Numbered from the stretch's first letter, positions 31,901 to 41,995 are shown. The stretch is 64,000 bases of DNA from Notamacropus eugenii (GCF_028372415.1 NC_092874.1:241406069-241470068), one strand, 5' to 3'. Numbers and translations: made by a program. The notes: generated by a model from the sequence alone, not told the origin.

Positions 31901-32045
31901 TTTTTATTAATTTTTCTACATTAAAATTTTTATTTTCGATCCCAAATTCTCTCCCTTCCTCCACACTCTCTCATCCACTGGGAAGGCAGGAAATATAATA
32001 CCCACTATACGTATGAAGTCATGCAAAACATATTTCCACATTAGC
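31901..32045 (-). mobile_element. L1 3' fragment, antisense, nested in L2
   Basis: 'attaaaatttttattttcga', 'tcccaaattctctcccttcc' and 'tatgaagtcatgcaaaacat'. The junctions aatggtttttatta (31896-31909) and agtggtcttttaatt (32047-32061) look like a diverged target-site duplication. Confidence 0.7.
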
Positions 32046-32700
32046 CAGTGGTCTTTTAATTGCCAAATCTGGTGGTCTTTTATTCACTCTTCGTCCTTCT
32101 CAACCTCTGTTAAATTTGACACTTGGCTACCCTCTCCAGAACACTCTCTTTCCTCTAGGCTTTCATGTTACTACTCTATCCAGTTTCTCTCCCTATCTAT
32201 GTAATGTCTCCTCAATCTCCTTTGCTGACACATTATCCATATCATGGTACGTGAATGTGAATTTCCCCAAGATGTATCTCCAGCTCTTTTTGCCCCCGAG
32301 ATTCAGGCCTGAATCACTAGTGGCCTATTGGACATTTCAAATTGGACGTCCAAGTGACATCTCAAAATCATCATGTCCAAAACGGAACTCATTTTCTTTT
32401 CCCCCAAACCTTCTCCCCCTCCCCTAAATTTATCTATTTCTGTCCAAGGCACTACCAATCTTTCCAGTCTCTTAGGTTTGTAATCTTGGTGTTACGTTGT
32501 ACTAACTCTCCCTCACTCCACAGAGTCAATCAGTTGCCAAATCTTGCCATTTCTGCCATTACAACATCTCTTCAATCCAATCCTTTCCATCTATTCCCAA
32601 AGCTACCATCTTGGTCCAGGGCCTCAAAGGGTCTCTCTAGTTCCAAGTCTATGATCTTATGTTTTTCCTCTTAGCTACTCAGAAAAATCCTATCTTTTAA
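32046..32700 (+). mobile_element. L2 LINE ORF2, right part
   Basis: 'cttttaattgccaaatctgg', 'gacatttcaaattggacgtc', 'catcatgtccaaaacggaac' and 'caatcagttgccaaatcttg' follow L2 reverse-transcriptase order. Translation is interrupted. The open frames of 63-110 codons here are remnants of the LINE and not host genes. Confidence 0.8.
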
Positions 32701-32764
32701 AGAACCAGTAAATTGTTAATACCCCTTGGCCCAGAGATCCCACTACAGGGCATATAAATCATCA

Positions 32765-32875
32765 TTAAAGACAGAAGGCCCCCTCTGATCCTTAGTTCCT
32801 CATCTATAAAATCAAAAGTTTAAACTAGATAACCTCTAGTATCCCTTCTAGTTCTAGAGCTATAATCCCAAGAGC
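32765..32875 (+). repeat. MIR-like SINE end
   Basis: 'tccttagttcctcatctata', 'gtttaaactagataacctct' and 'tcccttctagttctagagct'. Confidence 0.55.
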
Positions 32876-33074
32876 TTTAATGATTAAGGAGAGCCTTTTC
32901 CCCCTTCATATACTTTTACTACTTACCAGGCTAATGGGGTAGGGGAGAGAAAGGGGAGACAGGGAAATTGCCCCTCCATTTGGTGCCTCCTATGTGTTTG
33001 ATGGACACATGGAGAGATTTTCTTTGGGTCTCCGTCTGGATTTTTCTATGACTTGGCAGGAAATTCACATGGAG

Positions 33075-33185
33075 CAAATCAAGTCGATAAGCATTTATTA
33101 ATTGCTTACTGTGTGCCAGGCATTGTGCTAAGTGCTGGAAGTACAAAGAAAGGCAAAAAAAGAAAACACAGAAGCCTAAGGATAT
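33075..33185 (-). repeat. L2 3' end, antisense
   Basis: 'gataagcatttattaattgc', 'tgtgtgccaggcattgtgct' and 'gaagtacaaagaaaggcaaa'. Confidence 0.75.
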
Positions 33186-33189
33186 CATG

Positions 33190-34900
33190 GTAACTTGGAG
33201 GGATTTGAACCAGTGAAGTAGTTCAGATGTTGGATTTGAGGAGGAGAAATTGGGGAGAAACTGAGGAAAATTTGAAGGAAAACAATTGCCAAGTTCAGAG
33301 ATTGGACCAGATTCTACTCTAAGTTTAAAATAGAAGCAGAAATAAGGAAAATTAAGAATGATACAAAAGAATTGAGAATTGGAAAGTAGAACCTGGAAAG
33401 ATAGATTGGAAAAGGAAAATGTAGTTGATAAAACAAGGCAAGGTGAATAAGAAAAGGCAAGTGGAACATTTTAAAGCAAATGAAGAAAGCAGACTGGTGG
33501 GTAGGGAAAATTGGATGAGATAGGATTTTGGGACCAAGCTGTAGGAGAGATGGGTGTGACTATGCAGTTGTTGAGACTAAACAAAGGAAGCTGAGTGGGC
33601 ATTGTCAAGTGATTACAAGGTGGCTGTGCCAGTTTTAACCATGTTTTTAGGACTGAGATGTAAACACCCACAAATATTTCAAAGAAGAAAGCTGGAAATC
33701 TCAACTATTATAGAAAGTAGGGAAATAGTGCAAAGACTCGCATCTGCCACAACCAGGGATGGCTATCTGTGTTCCACGGAGAGGCTGACCTCCCTCCAGA
33801 AGGAGGTGAAGAGACTTAGAGATGGTCTTTTCACACTCTAGGTTGTTAGGAAAAGTGAAGTGAGTCACCAGTCAACGAGCTGTGTGTGCTCAGTGCTGGA
33901 AATACAAATACAAGCAGGAAGAAAGAGATCTTTCCCCCAAGGACATGGTGGGAAATAACACATAAAAAGGAAGCTGAGAAGGGGAGTGAGGAGAAAAGAG
34001 GTCCGAGTAAGGGGATAATGACAGAGGGAGTCCAGAGTGTATCCTGGAGAGGAATAAGAGAGACAAGGCTGACCTGAGCACGTTCCCTTAAATGGAAGTT
34101 CTGAGAGTGGCCATCCAGTTAGAGCAAGAGGCTGCAGGGCCTCAGCTTATTTCTAATGTGTGAATTCCAAGGCTAGAGTGAGGCTTCAGGATGAAAAGCT
34201 GGGACATGATAGAAGTCCAAAGTGAATCTGAAGAAAGAGTATTACTAAAGAAAACACTGAGGGTTCAATGAGAAAAAATAATAATGAAGGTTGGAGGGAA
34301 GGGAAGGGGAACTAAGGTGAAAGAATGGGAGATTTGACTCTTGGCAGGACATTGGAGAGTGGAAGGGTGTTACACAGAGGTGATAATGAAGGAATAGATG
34401 TACAGTTGGGATTTTAAAAATGATTTAAGGCTCTTCCTGAAGAGGAGAAAACTGTCCTCCAAAGAATGACTTAGAGCCACAGAAGCTATCAGGTAAGATA
34501 TTAGCCAGGAAAGGTTGGGGAAAGATGAAGGAGCATCAGTAGCTGGTGATATTCTTAGTCATATCAAAGCAGCTCTTGGTTAACCTGATAATAATAGAGA
34601 AGTCTACTATCTTCTCATGGCATGTGTTCTCTACATTAGAGACAACCTCCCAAGACTTATCAAAAGAATGACAACTCCCCATTCTGATAATTCACTGGTG
34701 CAGAGGATGCTGCCAGAAGCAACCGAAAAACTGTTGGCAATGATCATGGAGATTGGGCAAAAACACTAAAGCATATAAGGCACAGGTCATGTTTTCCTTA
34801 CTGTTGCCTGTTAAGAGTGAGAGACAGACGCTGCCCCTGAAATTCCTTCTTTCTCTCTCTTGTTCTTGGCCTTTTCCGATTTATGGAGTGCCTGTTAGCC
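33190..34900. other. intergenic purine-rich DNA, nothing recognised
   Basis: A/G-rich over most of its length on the + strand. It may hold an old element too diverged to name. Open frames of 61-79 codons are not supported. Confidence 0.4.
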
Positions 34901-34925
34901 TGGTAGCACAAGCAATGGTATAAAG

Positions 34926-35536
34926 ATGGCTAAATCTGGGACTCATACCACCCACAACCAATCATGAAGATGGCATGGAAAAGGCATCAAGAAACTTAGG
35001 TCACAGGGATACAAGTTTATGCAAGGGGCTGACCTCAATTTTTTGAGAAACATGGACTTTGCTGAGAAATTCAAAGGGGCTGAAGATATTGCAAACCAAT
35101 AACACCAAAGCTAGACCCAGGCAGAGGTGACCAAGACTAAGGCCCTCCAAGGCCAAGCTCCTCAGGTTCAAGATCCCCAATGCCAGCAGTCATTTTGGAA
35201 CCATTAAGCTCCAGGCTTGGCACCAAGTGCTCAGACCTCAGGATCATGAAGCTGGACTCTAAGGTTGCCAGAATCATGGATCCCAATGCTGCCAAGCCCA
35301 TTGACCCAAGGCCACCAAGTCTGAGCCCAAGGTCACCAAGACTGTTCCCAGGACCTCCCAGTCTTATCCCAAGGCATCTGAGTCCAAAACTAAGTTTACC
35401 AAGTCTGATTATTAAGGTTAAAAAGCCCAGTGATTCCAGGCCTACTGACCCCAAGCATGCTGAGTCCACCCGCCCTAAGGCAGTCAAACTGAAAGATGAT
35501 ACAGCTGAGGCTATTAGTTCCAAGCCTTCAAAATAA
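34926..35536 (+). pseudogene. RPL29-like processed pseudogene
   Basis: From the ATG at 34926 the frame reads MAKSGTHTTHNQS, then an in-frame TGA, then RWHGKGIKKLRSQGYK and later LNFLRNMDFAEK. This matches the start of ribosomal protein L29, a small Lys/Arg-rich 60S subunit protein. The stop is where L29 has Arg, consistent with CGA-to-TGA decay. A ~5-base deletion near 35070 shifts the frame, after which KILQTNNTKA can be read. No introns are visible over this span, so it is a retrocopy. The 3' half (35120-35536) is rich in AAG and CCAAG and encodes a Lys/Pro-rich tail in shifting frames. That tail does not match L29 as I remember it. It ends SSKPSK-TAA, overlapping an AATAAA at 35532. Confidence 0.75.
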
Positions 35537-35654
35537 ATGTTTTGGGCCAGAAGGACTTGTTTAAACCCTAAACCACTTTTGTTTGGTTGTTGTTTTTTTT
35601 TAATCTAGAATAGGATTATTCAGTATTTTGTACAAATAAAGGAAGTGGTGTATC

Positions 35655-35725
35655 ATATGAAAGAAAGGAAGGAAGAAAGGAAGGAAAGAAGGAAGGAAGA
35701 AGAAAAAAGGAAGGAAGAAAAAAAT
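35655..35725. repeat. (GGAA/GAAA)n purine tract
   Basis: About 70 bases of 'gaaaggaaggaag' units, shortly after the RPL29 retrocopy. It could be a degenerate A-rich tail that expanded. Confidence 0.9.
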
Positions 35726-35928
35726 TGTGAAGTATAAATAGTTGGCTAAGAAAGTGGGATTTGGATTTCTGTACTAGGATTGAAAAGATAAGCTTAACTG
35801 ATTCCTGGTAACAAATAAATTATATACTTTAAAAAGGCTGGTCAGAATCTTTCAGGTATTTTACAAATCTAGTAAAAAGACTTTTAACCAAAAAGGATTT
35901 GGAAGGTAGAAGACTGTCCCCCACACTG

Positions 35929-35929
<1 letters not shown>

Positions 35930-35967
<38 letters not shown>
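35930..35967. repeat. (TG)19 microsatellite
   Basis: Uninterrupted alternating TG. Confidence 0.95.
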
Positions 35968-35969
<2 letters not shown>

Positions 35970-36089
35970 AGTATCCAAGAAACAATATCAGTTGAGATAC
36001 TCAGAAGCTTGCCAAGGTTTAGGCAACAAATGAAAAAGCAGAGATCCTAATACAAAATTTAATGAGGTATCGCTGAAATTCACTAAATC

Positions 36090-36795
36090 CTGACTTTGGA
36101 TAGATATACGCTACTCAAAAGAAGAGGAAGGAGGGGGGCATGTTATATTAAGGTACACTTGTGAGGAAATACAGGAATCAATGTGAGGAAGCATGATGGA
36201 AAATATTTGGGTGGAGGTCAATAAAGGGACATCATTAAGTGATTTTGTCTTTGAAATATACTACAGACTACCTGGCCAAAAAGAAGAAATAGATGAGGAG
36301 TCGGGAAACATCTCGTGGCTAGTCATGATATAAAAATGATGGGGGACTTCAATTATCCAGCTAGCTTGCTTTTGACTCTACCCAAAAGAGGAGCAACTAG
36401 TTGACTCCTTGACATGCCTCAGTGATGATGTCTGCCTTTAAAAGGCAATCAACAAGGGATGAAATTCTGTTCTGAATCTGATTCTCAATAACAGGAAGGA
36501 ACTCGTTACTAGGGTGGGAATTATGGCAAGTGACCACTCCCTTCTAGAGTTTGTGACAGAGAAGGAGAAGAAATCCAGGCATTGCCTAAAGTGTACCTTG
36601 GATTTGGGAAAAACATGTCAACGGGATTAGGAGAAGCATAGGTTAGCATCCCATGAACTGAAATGCTATGGGGGAAAGCAACCCAGGAGAGACGTGAAAT
36701 GTTCAAGAATGAAATTCTGAAGAGACAAATGGAAATAATTCCAACGAGGAGAGAATGAAAGTAAAACAAGAATAAAAGTGAAAATAGAGAAAAAG
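36090..36795 (+). mobile_element. CR1-clade LINE, endonuclease region (decayed)
   Basis: The peptide MMGDFNYP is encoded at 36336-36359. This is the catalytic-strand motif of the apurinic-type endonuclease in CR1/L2 LINEs. Later pieces such as the 'ctgattctcaataacaggaa' and 'aagtgaccactcccttctag' segments match the LxLTNxEE and SDHxLL parts of the same domain. Stops and frameshifts interrupt it. Confidence 0.7.
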
Positions 36796-36839
36796 GAATT
36801 CTAGTTAGCCCCTAGTGAACTCTCCAGCTATGTGGCATT

Positions 36840-37065
36840 CTCCCAACAGGGCTGATTTAAAGTCATCCCTTTTACCTTCAGATGGTGTGCCCTTTGTGAG
36901 TTCCTTCTCTCCTTCTTTAAAACCCTATTCAAAAGTCTTCTAGAAGCCTTTTCTCATCTTGCTCTCTAGGACTAACCTCCCTTCAGAGCAGTCAGACAAC
37001 TTTGGTTTGTGACTTTCAAATACACTTCTCATGATGTTATATTCTATGTTTATAGCTAGCTAGCT

Positions 37066-37102
<37 letters not shown>

Positions 37103-37265
37103 CAGAGAAAGAGAGAGAGTTACATCTATGTTGTGTCTTATTCCCCTACCAGACTACCCTGCTCCACAAGGGAAAGGGGCCATGTATTTTTATCATTATT
37201 CTCCTCCCCTATTACCTAGAAAGAGGGCTATTCCCACAACAGATCCGCAGCAAATGCTTATAATA
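36840..37265 (+). repeat. L2-like LINE 3' region, diverged, with GA repeat
   Basis: 'gaagccttttctcatcttgc', 'acaagggaaaggggccatgt' and 'cagcaaatgcttataatatt' follow L2 3' order. A (GA)n tract at 37065-37120 interrupts it. Confidence 0.5.
37065..37120. repeat. (GA)n/(GACA)n microsatellite
   Basis: 'gagagagagacagagacaga'-type repeats preceded by four TAGC units. Confidence 0.95.
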
Positions 37266-37439
37266 TTTCCACTGATAGTTCTTTGAGAATATGTCTTAAC
37301 CTACTTTGGCACTGGAAGGTGGCCAAATCTCAACTTAGACCCCCAGCCATACTTATCTTTCTTATTTCACTATCCACTGTGAGTCTCTTCCCCATTTCCC
37401 CCTACCAAATATAGTCAAGTGTTACACCTTTGGCTAAAC

Positions 37440-37660
37440 CAGCAAAAGGACTAGGTGTCAGGAAGGTTTGAATTCAAATCCAGCCTCAACACTTAGCTGT
37501 GTGACAGTAGACAAGTCACAGCCCCTGTCTCAGTTTCCTTGCCTGTAAAGTGGGGATAAAAATAGCATCCAACTCCCAGGGTTGGTGTGAGGATAAAATG
37601 AGATATTGGTAAAGCATTTTGCAAACCTTAAAACACTATACAAATGATAACTATTGTATT
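37440..37660 (+). repeat. THER/MIR-type CORE-SINE
   Basis: 'gaattcaaatccagcctcaa', 'gtaaagtggggataaaaata', 'gggttggtgtgaggataaaa' and 'aaaacactatacaaatgata' form the complete CORE-SINE order. Confidence 0.8.
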
Positions 37661-37864
37661 TTTAGCCTGTTGAAGAGAGCACACGAGTTCTCTGCAATGA
37701 GATCTCTTTGCAGAACGTGACTTAGGTCTAACAAGACCTGCCGCTTAACACAGGTGCCAAGAGGCACCATTCGGATGTGTTTCCTCTAGAGCACTCATCT
37801 CTGAAATGGGGTGAATACACCCCCAGGGGTGCACAAGAGGATCCATAGGGAGACATAACGAAGG

Positions 37865-38030
37865 TAGTTATAGGATCAGATTTAAAGGTGGAAGACACCT
37901 TCAAGGTCATTAGGCCTAAATTTCTCATTTTACAGTTAAGTACTTTCCCAGGGTCAGATGGAATATTTGAGGCAGGATTTGAATCCAGCACTTTATGGTT
38001 CCAAATCCAGTGCCCTAACCATTATGCCAT
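37865..38030 (-). repeat. MIR-like SINE, antisense
   Basis: 'gaagacaccttcaaggtcat', 'ctcattttacagttaagtac' and 'gaggcaggatttgaatccag'. Confidence 0.7.
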
Positions 38031-38031
38031 A

Positions 38032-38259
38032 CTCTCTCTCCCCTCCCCCTCCCTCCCTTCCTGCCTTCTTTTTCCCCTCTCCCTCCCTCCCTTCCTCTTT
38101 TCCCCTCCTTCTTTCCCTCTCCCTTTCTTTCTCCTCCCTCTCCCTTTCTTTCTCCTCCCTCTCTCTTTCCTCTTCCTTCCTTCTTTCCCTCCTCCTCTCT
38201 CTCCTTCCCTCCCCCTCCCTTCCTTCTCTCTCTATCTCCCCCCACTCCCTTCCTCTCCT
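38032..38259. repeat. 228-base polypyrimidine (CT) tract
   Basis: It is C/T only on the + strand apart from a G at 38063 and As at 38234 and 38244. Bases 38064-38233 form 170 uninterrupted pyrimidines. An internal ~22-base unit (ctccctttctttctcctccc plus ct) is duplicated near 38118-38161. It produces long but spurious Ser/Leu/Pro-rich and Arg/Glu-rich frames on the two strands. Confidence 0.95.
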
Positions 38260-38635
38260 GCTGCTCTGAGTGCTTGTAGCCGCTGCCTGGTAATATGCTT
38301 CTCTGTTTCCCTTTATCTGCACTTAGTAGGGGCCATGCTAGATGATGGCTAGCCACCTGCACCCTCTTCTGGACAGCCGCTCATTCTCTACCTGGTCCCC
38401 TTGCAGGTTCATATCCTCCCTTCCCTGCTTACTGCAATAGCACAGTACATCTAGTTTGTCCCCTGACCTGGGTTCCACCTACTACTTGGACCCTTGGGAG
38501 GGGGGGAGTCCCATCTACAAGGACTGGTAAGACCTCACCTTCAGGACAGCAGTGACCATTCCAGAGCTTTACCCTCTGGAGAGGTCATGACAGTGTGGGG
38601 CAAACAAAATGGGGGAGTGGGGAGCAAGGACGTGT
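38260..38635. other. intergenic, nothing recognised
   Basis: Mixed sequence between the pyrimidine tract and the TG array. Confidence 0.4.

Positions 38636-38638
<3 letters not shown>

Positions 38639-38704
<66 letters not shown>
38639..38704. repeat. (TG)33 microsatellite
   Basis: 66 uninterrupted bases of TG, the longest pure dinucleotide array of TG type in the window. It creates a Thr/His repeat frame on the - strand that is not a gene. Confidence 0.97.
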
Positions 38705-38705
<1 letters not shown>

Positions 38706-38838
38706 TTTAAATACATCCCAAGGTTGCCTACTGGGGCTCCTCTCCTCTCTGCCCCACCTCTGCCTTAGAACAAGAAAAGCTCCTAGTAGCCCAGCATGAG
38801 CTACAGCAAAGAGTAGGCACATGCCAGTGGGAGTGGAG

Positions 38839-38889
38839 AGCCAGCAACAGCAGTGCCTAACATGAGGCAGCTGCTGTTGCCAGTTGGCT
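38839..38889. other. imperfect inverted repeat / hairpin
   Basis: Arms agcca-gcaacagcag-tgcct and aggca-g-ctgctgttgc-cagt-tggct pair around a 6-base loop (38859-38864). That gives 20 pairs with a 1-base and a 4-base bulge. The function is unknown. Confidence 0.5.
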
Positions 38890-39480
38890 TGGGGCTCAAG
38901 TAGAAAAGCAGAAAACACTTTCAGATCATCAGTCCTGCTCCTGAGACTCTCCCTCTCACACACATCAGACAGCTAGCTGGGAAGCAAATGAAGGTTCTCC
39001 TCCACCTGCAAAATAGGGCACCTGGGCATCTTGCCATCTGCCTTGCTGCTCACTCCTCCACACCTGGAACAGTCACACTTCAGACCTGTAACCACGCCTT
39101 CAGAGACCGAATCTCCCTCTCCCCTCCCAATCTGGAGGACAAAAATATATCAGCTGAATTTCAGCAAAAGCCATTGTAAAACTAGTGGAGAGGGGACTGA
39201 AAAGTGAGAGCCATCACTTAGTAATCACAGCCAGAAAATGCATTATTCCATTCTGTATCTTTGGGAGGCATGTATCAAAAACCAAAACCAAACAGACTCC
39301 CTGAACTTAGAACCCAGATGTTAGAATCACTGTATCAAAATATAATAAAGCATATTCAAGCACATTACTCTCACTAAAGAACTTATAATTTAAAAAATTA
39401 AATATTTAATTTTAATGAAAGCAAAAAGGGTTTTTATACTATTAATAAATATAAAATTATTTTGAAAATATTGTTTATTT
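38890..39480. other. intergenic, nothing recognised
   Basis: No named repeat. The A/T content rises towards 39400. Confidence 0.4.
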
Positions 39481-39765
39481 CCTATTCTTATACATTTATA
39501 TTTTATGTGTCTGTTTTATAATGTATTTGGATTTATAGAAAAGCCTTTATGATGTACCATAATATATATATAAAATATATGATATGATATGATATAATAT
39601 AATGTAAAATATAACATAACATAATAAACTTCATAATGTAGTTATATAATGTATACATAATGTATATGTAACTATATGACATGACATTATATATACTATA
39701 CATATATACTACATATTCCAAAATGTAGTATATGTGACATATAAATATACATATACTGAAAGCAC
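39480..39765. repeat. AT-rich tract
   Basis: Repeated 'atgatatgatatgatataat'-type and 'acataacataataaa'-type motifs, giving a Tyr/Ile-rich spurious frame on the - strand. Confidence 0.85.
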
Positions 39766-39861
39766 ATGTTCAGAATATAATAGTATAACTACACTGATAG
39801 TGGTTCAGATTCAAAAGGGTTTCTAGACTATTGCCCTGGTACCTTTGTAGCCCTGTGTATT

Positions 39862-39962
39862 TTATGGTATGCATTCAAAAAACATCGTTCTGAGAAAGGG
39901 TCGGACAGGCTTCCCCACACTGCCAAAGGGTCCGTGACTTAAAAAAAGGTTAAGAACCCCTA
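39862..39962. repeat. hAT-type MITE end, inverted relative to 15405
   Basis: 'gcattcaaaaaacatcgttc', 'tgagaaagggtcggacaggc' and 'aaaaggttaagaacccct'. The last is the reverse complement of the terminus seen at 15405. Confidence 0.6.
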
Positions 39963-39979
39963 TTCTAGACTTCGCCAAC

Positions 39980-40155
39980 ATTCCCCTTGTTCCTTGTCTT
40001 CCCCTCTCTCCTTTCCACTTTTATATGTCGAGCTTAGAAGGTAAACCTCTTCAGGGCAGGGACTTTCTTTTTTCTTATACTTGTACTCCTAGCGCTTATC
40101 GCCTTGCATGGCACTTATTAAATGTTTTGTAAATGTCTGGTGACTGACTTTAAGG
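39980..40155 (+). repeat. L2-type LINE 3' end
   Basis: 'aacctcttcagggcagggac', 'tactcctagcgcttatcgcc' and 'ggcacttattaaatgttttg', ending 'gactgac'. Confidence 0.75.
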
Positions 40156-40780
40156 CCTTTCTATATATCCAAGTTGGATCTGAAGCCATTGTATATTGGA
40201 GCCATCTTCCAACGACATGGAAGAGGCCAAGGAACCGTGACTGCTGCTTTTGATTTGAACAACAGGTGCCCGAGGAATGAATCCAGAATCTTAGCATGCC
40301 GTGGGCTCTAAATCCCTTGTTAAACAGCTGCGGTGAAGAGTTTATCCATTCCCTCTAGATCTGTTCTCCCACAGACTGATTTCTTCGAGTTGCCAAGAAA
40401 CACCCAGATGAACATAGAAAGGATGCTCCCACCCAGAGCCTGGCGGCCAGAAACATATTACAATAGCATCTGCCAACACATGGGATGGTAAGAAAGGTAA
40501 GAGGAGTCCTTGGAGCTAAGAATTTTTCCATTTCAGGCATCATTTTAGTAACAGTAGCTGGAAACCAGAGGTCATTCCTTCTCTGCTTACTGGGACATGC
40601 ATTAGTGAAAGGAGCAGTGTGTAATCTATTTAATCTGCTCTTTTTTCAGAGGGAAGGATTTTCCTGATCAGCTGTTACAGTAATTCAGCACTTTCAGGCT
40701 ACTCAGAGTCTTAGAAAGTGACACATTTTTGCCCCCTTGCCAGGCTTCTGGGACTCATGTGACCTACCGAGCTGTATATA
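40156..40780. other. intergenic, nothing recognised
   Basis: Low-repeat sequence. The stretch 40360-40497 is bounded by an AG and a GTAAG but has no conserved frame I can identify, so I do not call an exon. Confidence 0.4.
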
Positions 40781-40789
40781 TGTCTTCTC

Positions 40790-41215
40790 TCTTCCTGATA
40801 TTTTCCCATCCCCCCCTCCAAATTAGCTTTTAGTTTATTATTTCTGTAGTCTTTTTAGTTTCAGTTTTATCTATTTCTCCTCTAGTTTTCAGTATTCTCT
40901 CTTTTGTGCTCACTTTAGGTTTGTTTACTTGTTGGTTTTCTATGTTTAAAATGCATATTCAGTTCATTAATCTTTTTTCTATTACTTGTTAACATATTTT
41001 TTAGAGATATTAAAGAAGCGCATCCCAGAAATTTTGGCATGTTGTTTCATCATTATCATTGTTTTTCACATAATTATTATTTCTGATTTATTCTTTGAAC
41101 CCACATTACTTCAGATTTCATTATTAAATTCCTACTTAGGTCTATGTCTTTTGTTTGTGTGCCCTGATTGTTAATTTTATTGCAGTGAGACTTGTAAAGG
41201 ATATGTACCTTTCCC
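40790..41215 (-). mobile_element. L1 LINE ORF2 fragment, antisense
   Basis: 'tatgtttaaaatgcatattc', 'agttcattaatcttttttct', 'aaattttggcatgttgtttc' and 'atttattctttgaacccaca' are the complement of the L1 ORF2 segment between endonuclease and reverse transcriptase. The same pattern is familiar from placental L1s. Only ~430 bases remain. Confidence 0.75.
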
Positions 41216-41309
41216 CTGCCCTGACCCCAATCTATGAAAGGAATGACCGCCGTAGATCCCATTCCAGTTTTTTCTCTTTATTCATTTAATAGGCATTTTA
41301 TTTGCTTTC

Positions 41310-41601
41310 AAGAGGCAGCTAGGTGGTTAAGCGGATAGAGTACCAGTGCAGGAGTCAGGAAGACCTGAGTTCAAATCTCACCTCAGACACTTGACACTCA
41401 CTAGCTGTGTGACCTTGGACAAGTCACTTAACCCCAATTGCCTCATTCTGGGTTATCTCCAGTCATCCTGATGAATATCTGCTCACTGGAGCAGAGCACG
41501 GTTGGTGACCCGCACAGCCTTCCACTCAAAACAAAGTCAAGTGCAAGTCATGTCATTATTTCTCTGATGGCATGGTCTTCTTCAGCAATGAAGGACAAAC
41601 T
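41310..41601 (+). repeat. complete SINE with second tail type
   Basis: The head 'aggcagctaggtggttaagc', 'ggagtcaggaagacctgagt' and 'ctgtgtgaccttggacaagt' joins directly to the tail 'cagtcatcctgatgaatatc' and 'gcatggtcttcttcagcaat'. It shows that the tail-only fragments elsewhere belong to the same SINE. Confidence 0.9.
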
Positions 41602-41824
41602 CTCATTTTATTTGCTTTCCAGAATCACCTTTGACTATACTGTCTTCTTGAGGGTCTGGTCTCAAGGTAAGCACTAAGTGTACACTGGCAGAGAAGGTGA
41701 CAACTCAGTGGAACTTAGCATACCCTCTCAATTTAGCCTTGATTACAGACAAAGGTGACTGCAGGTTACCTCTCCTATGCCAGCTTGGACCAGGAGGTCT
41801 TAAAGGATTAGTTCTGGTGACCAG

Positions 41825-41995
41825 GGGCCAGTCGTCTTGACCTTTGTCTTGCCGCTGGACTCTGATAACTTTGGAGGACAGAGTGAGGCTGGTGACTTTG
41901 CACAGCCCTGCCTCACTTAAATCCAAATCACTTGCAAGTCAAAACGTCATCCTCTTGATGTCATTGATTCTCTTTGAAAAGGACAGACAACAATT
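41825..41995 (+). repeat. SINE tail (second tail type)
   Basis: 'ggaggacagagtgaggctgg', 'tgactttgcacagccctgcc' and 'aaggacagacaacaatttg'. Confidence 0.8.

Noticed and set aside
32116-32674. Overlapping open frames of 103 and 110 codons
   Set aside because: They are remnants of L2 reverse-transcriptase sequence and not host genes.
33190-34600. Possible endogenous retrovirus in a purine-rich stretch
   Set aside because: No LTR pair, primer-binding site, gag, pol or env motif could be seen; left as unassigned.
35137-35523. 128-codon open frame on the - strand, Leu/Gly/Ser-rich
   Set aside because: It is the complement of the AAG/CCAAG-rich 3' half of the RPL29-like retrocopy.
37958-38032. Possible tRNA gene because of A/B-box-like sequence (also at many SINE heads, for example 44534)
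   Set aside because: The SINE heads keep box-like motifs but do not fold into a complete cloverleaf and continue into SINE bodies.
37888-38362. Open frames of 103-154 codons on both strands, Ser/Leu/Pro-rich and Arg/Glu-rich
   Set aside because: They are produced by the CT tract and have no start context, domain or splice signal.
38541-38963. 140-codon open frame on the - strand with a Thr/His repeat
   Set aside because: Its middle is the (TG)33 array and the flanks have no recognisable domain.
40360-40497. Possible exon bounded by AG and GTAAG in a repeat-poor intergenic stretch
   Set aside because: The frame is not conserved with anything I recognise, and such splice-like flanks are common by chance.
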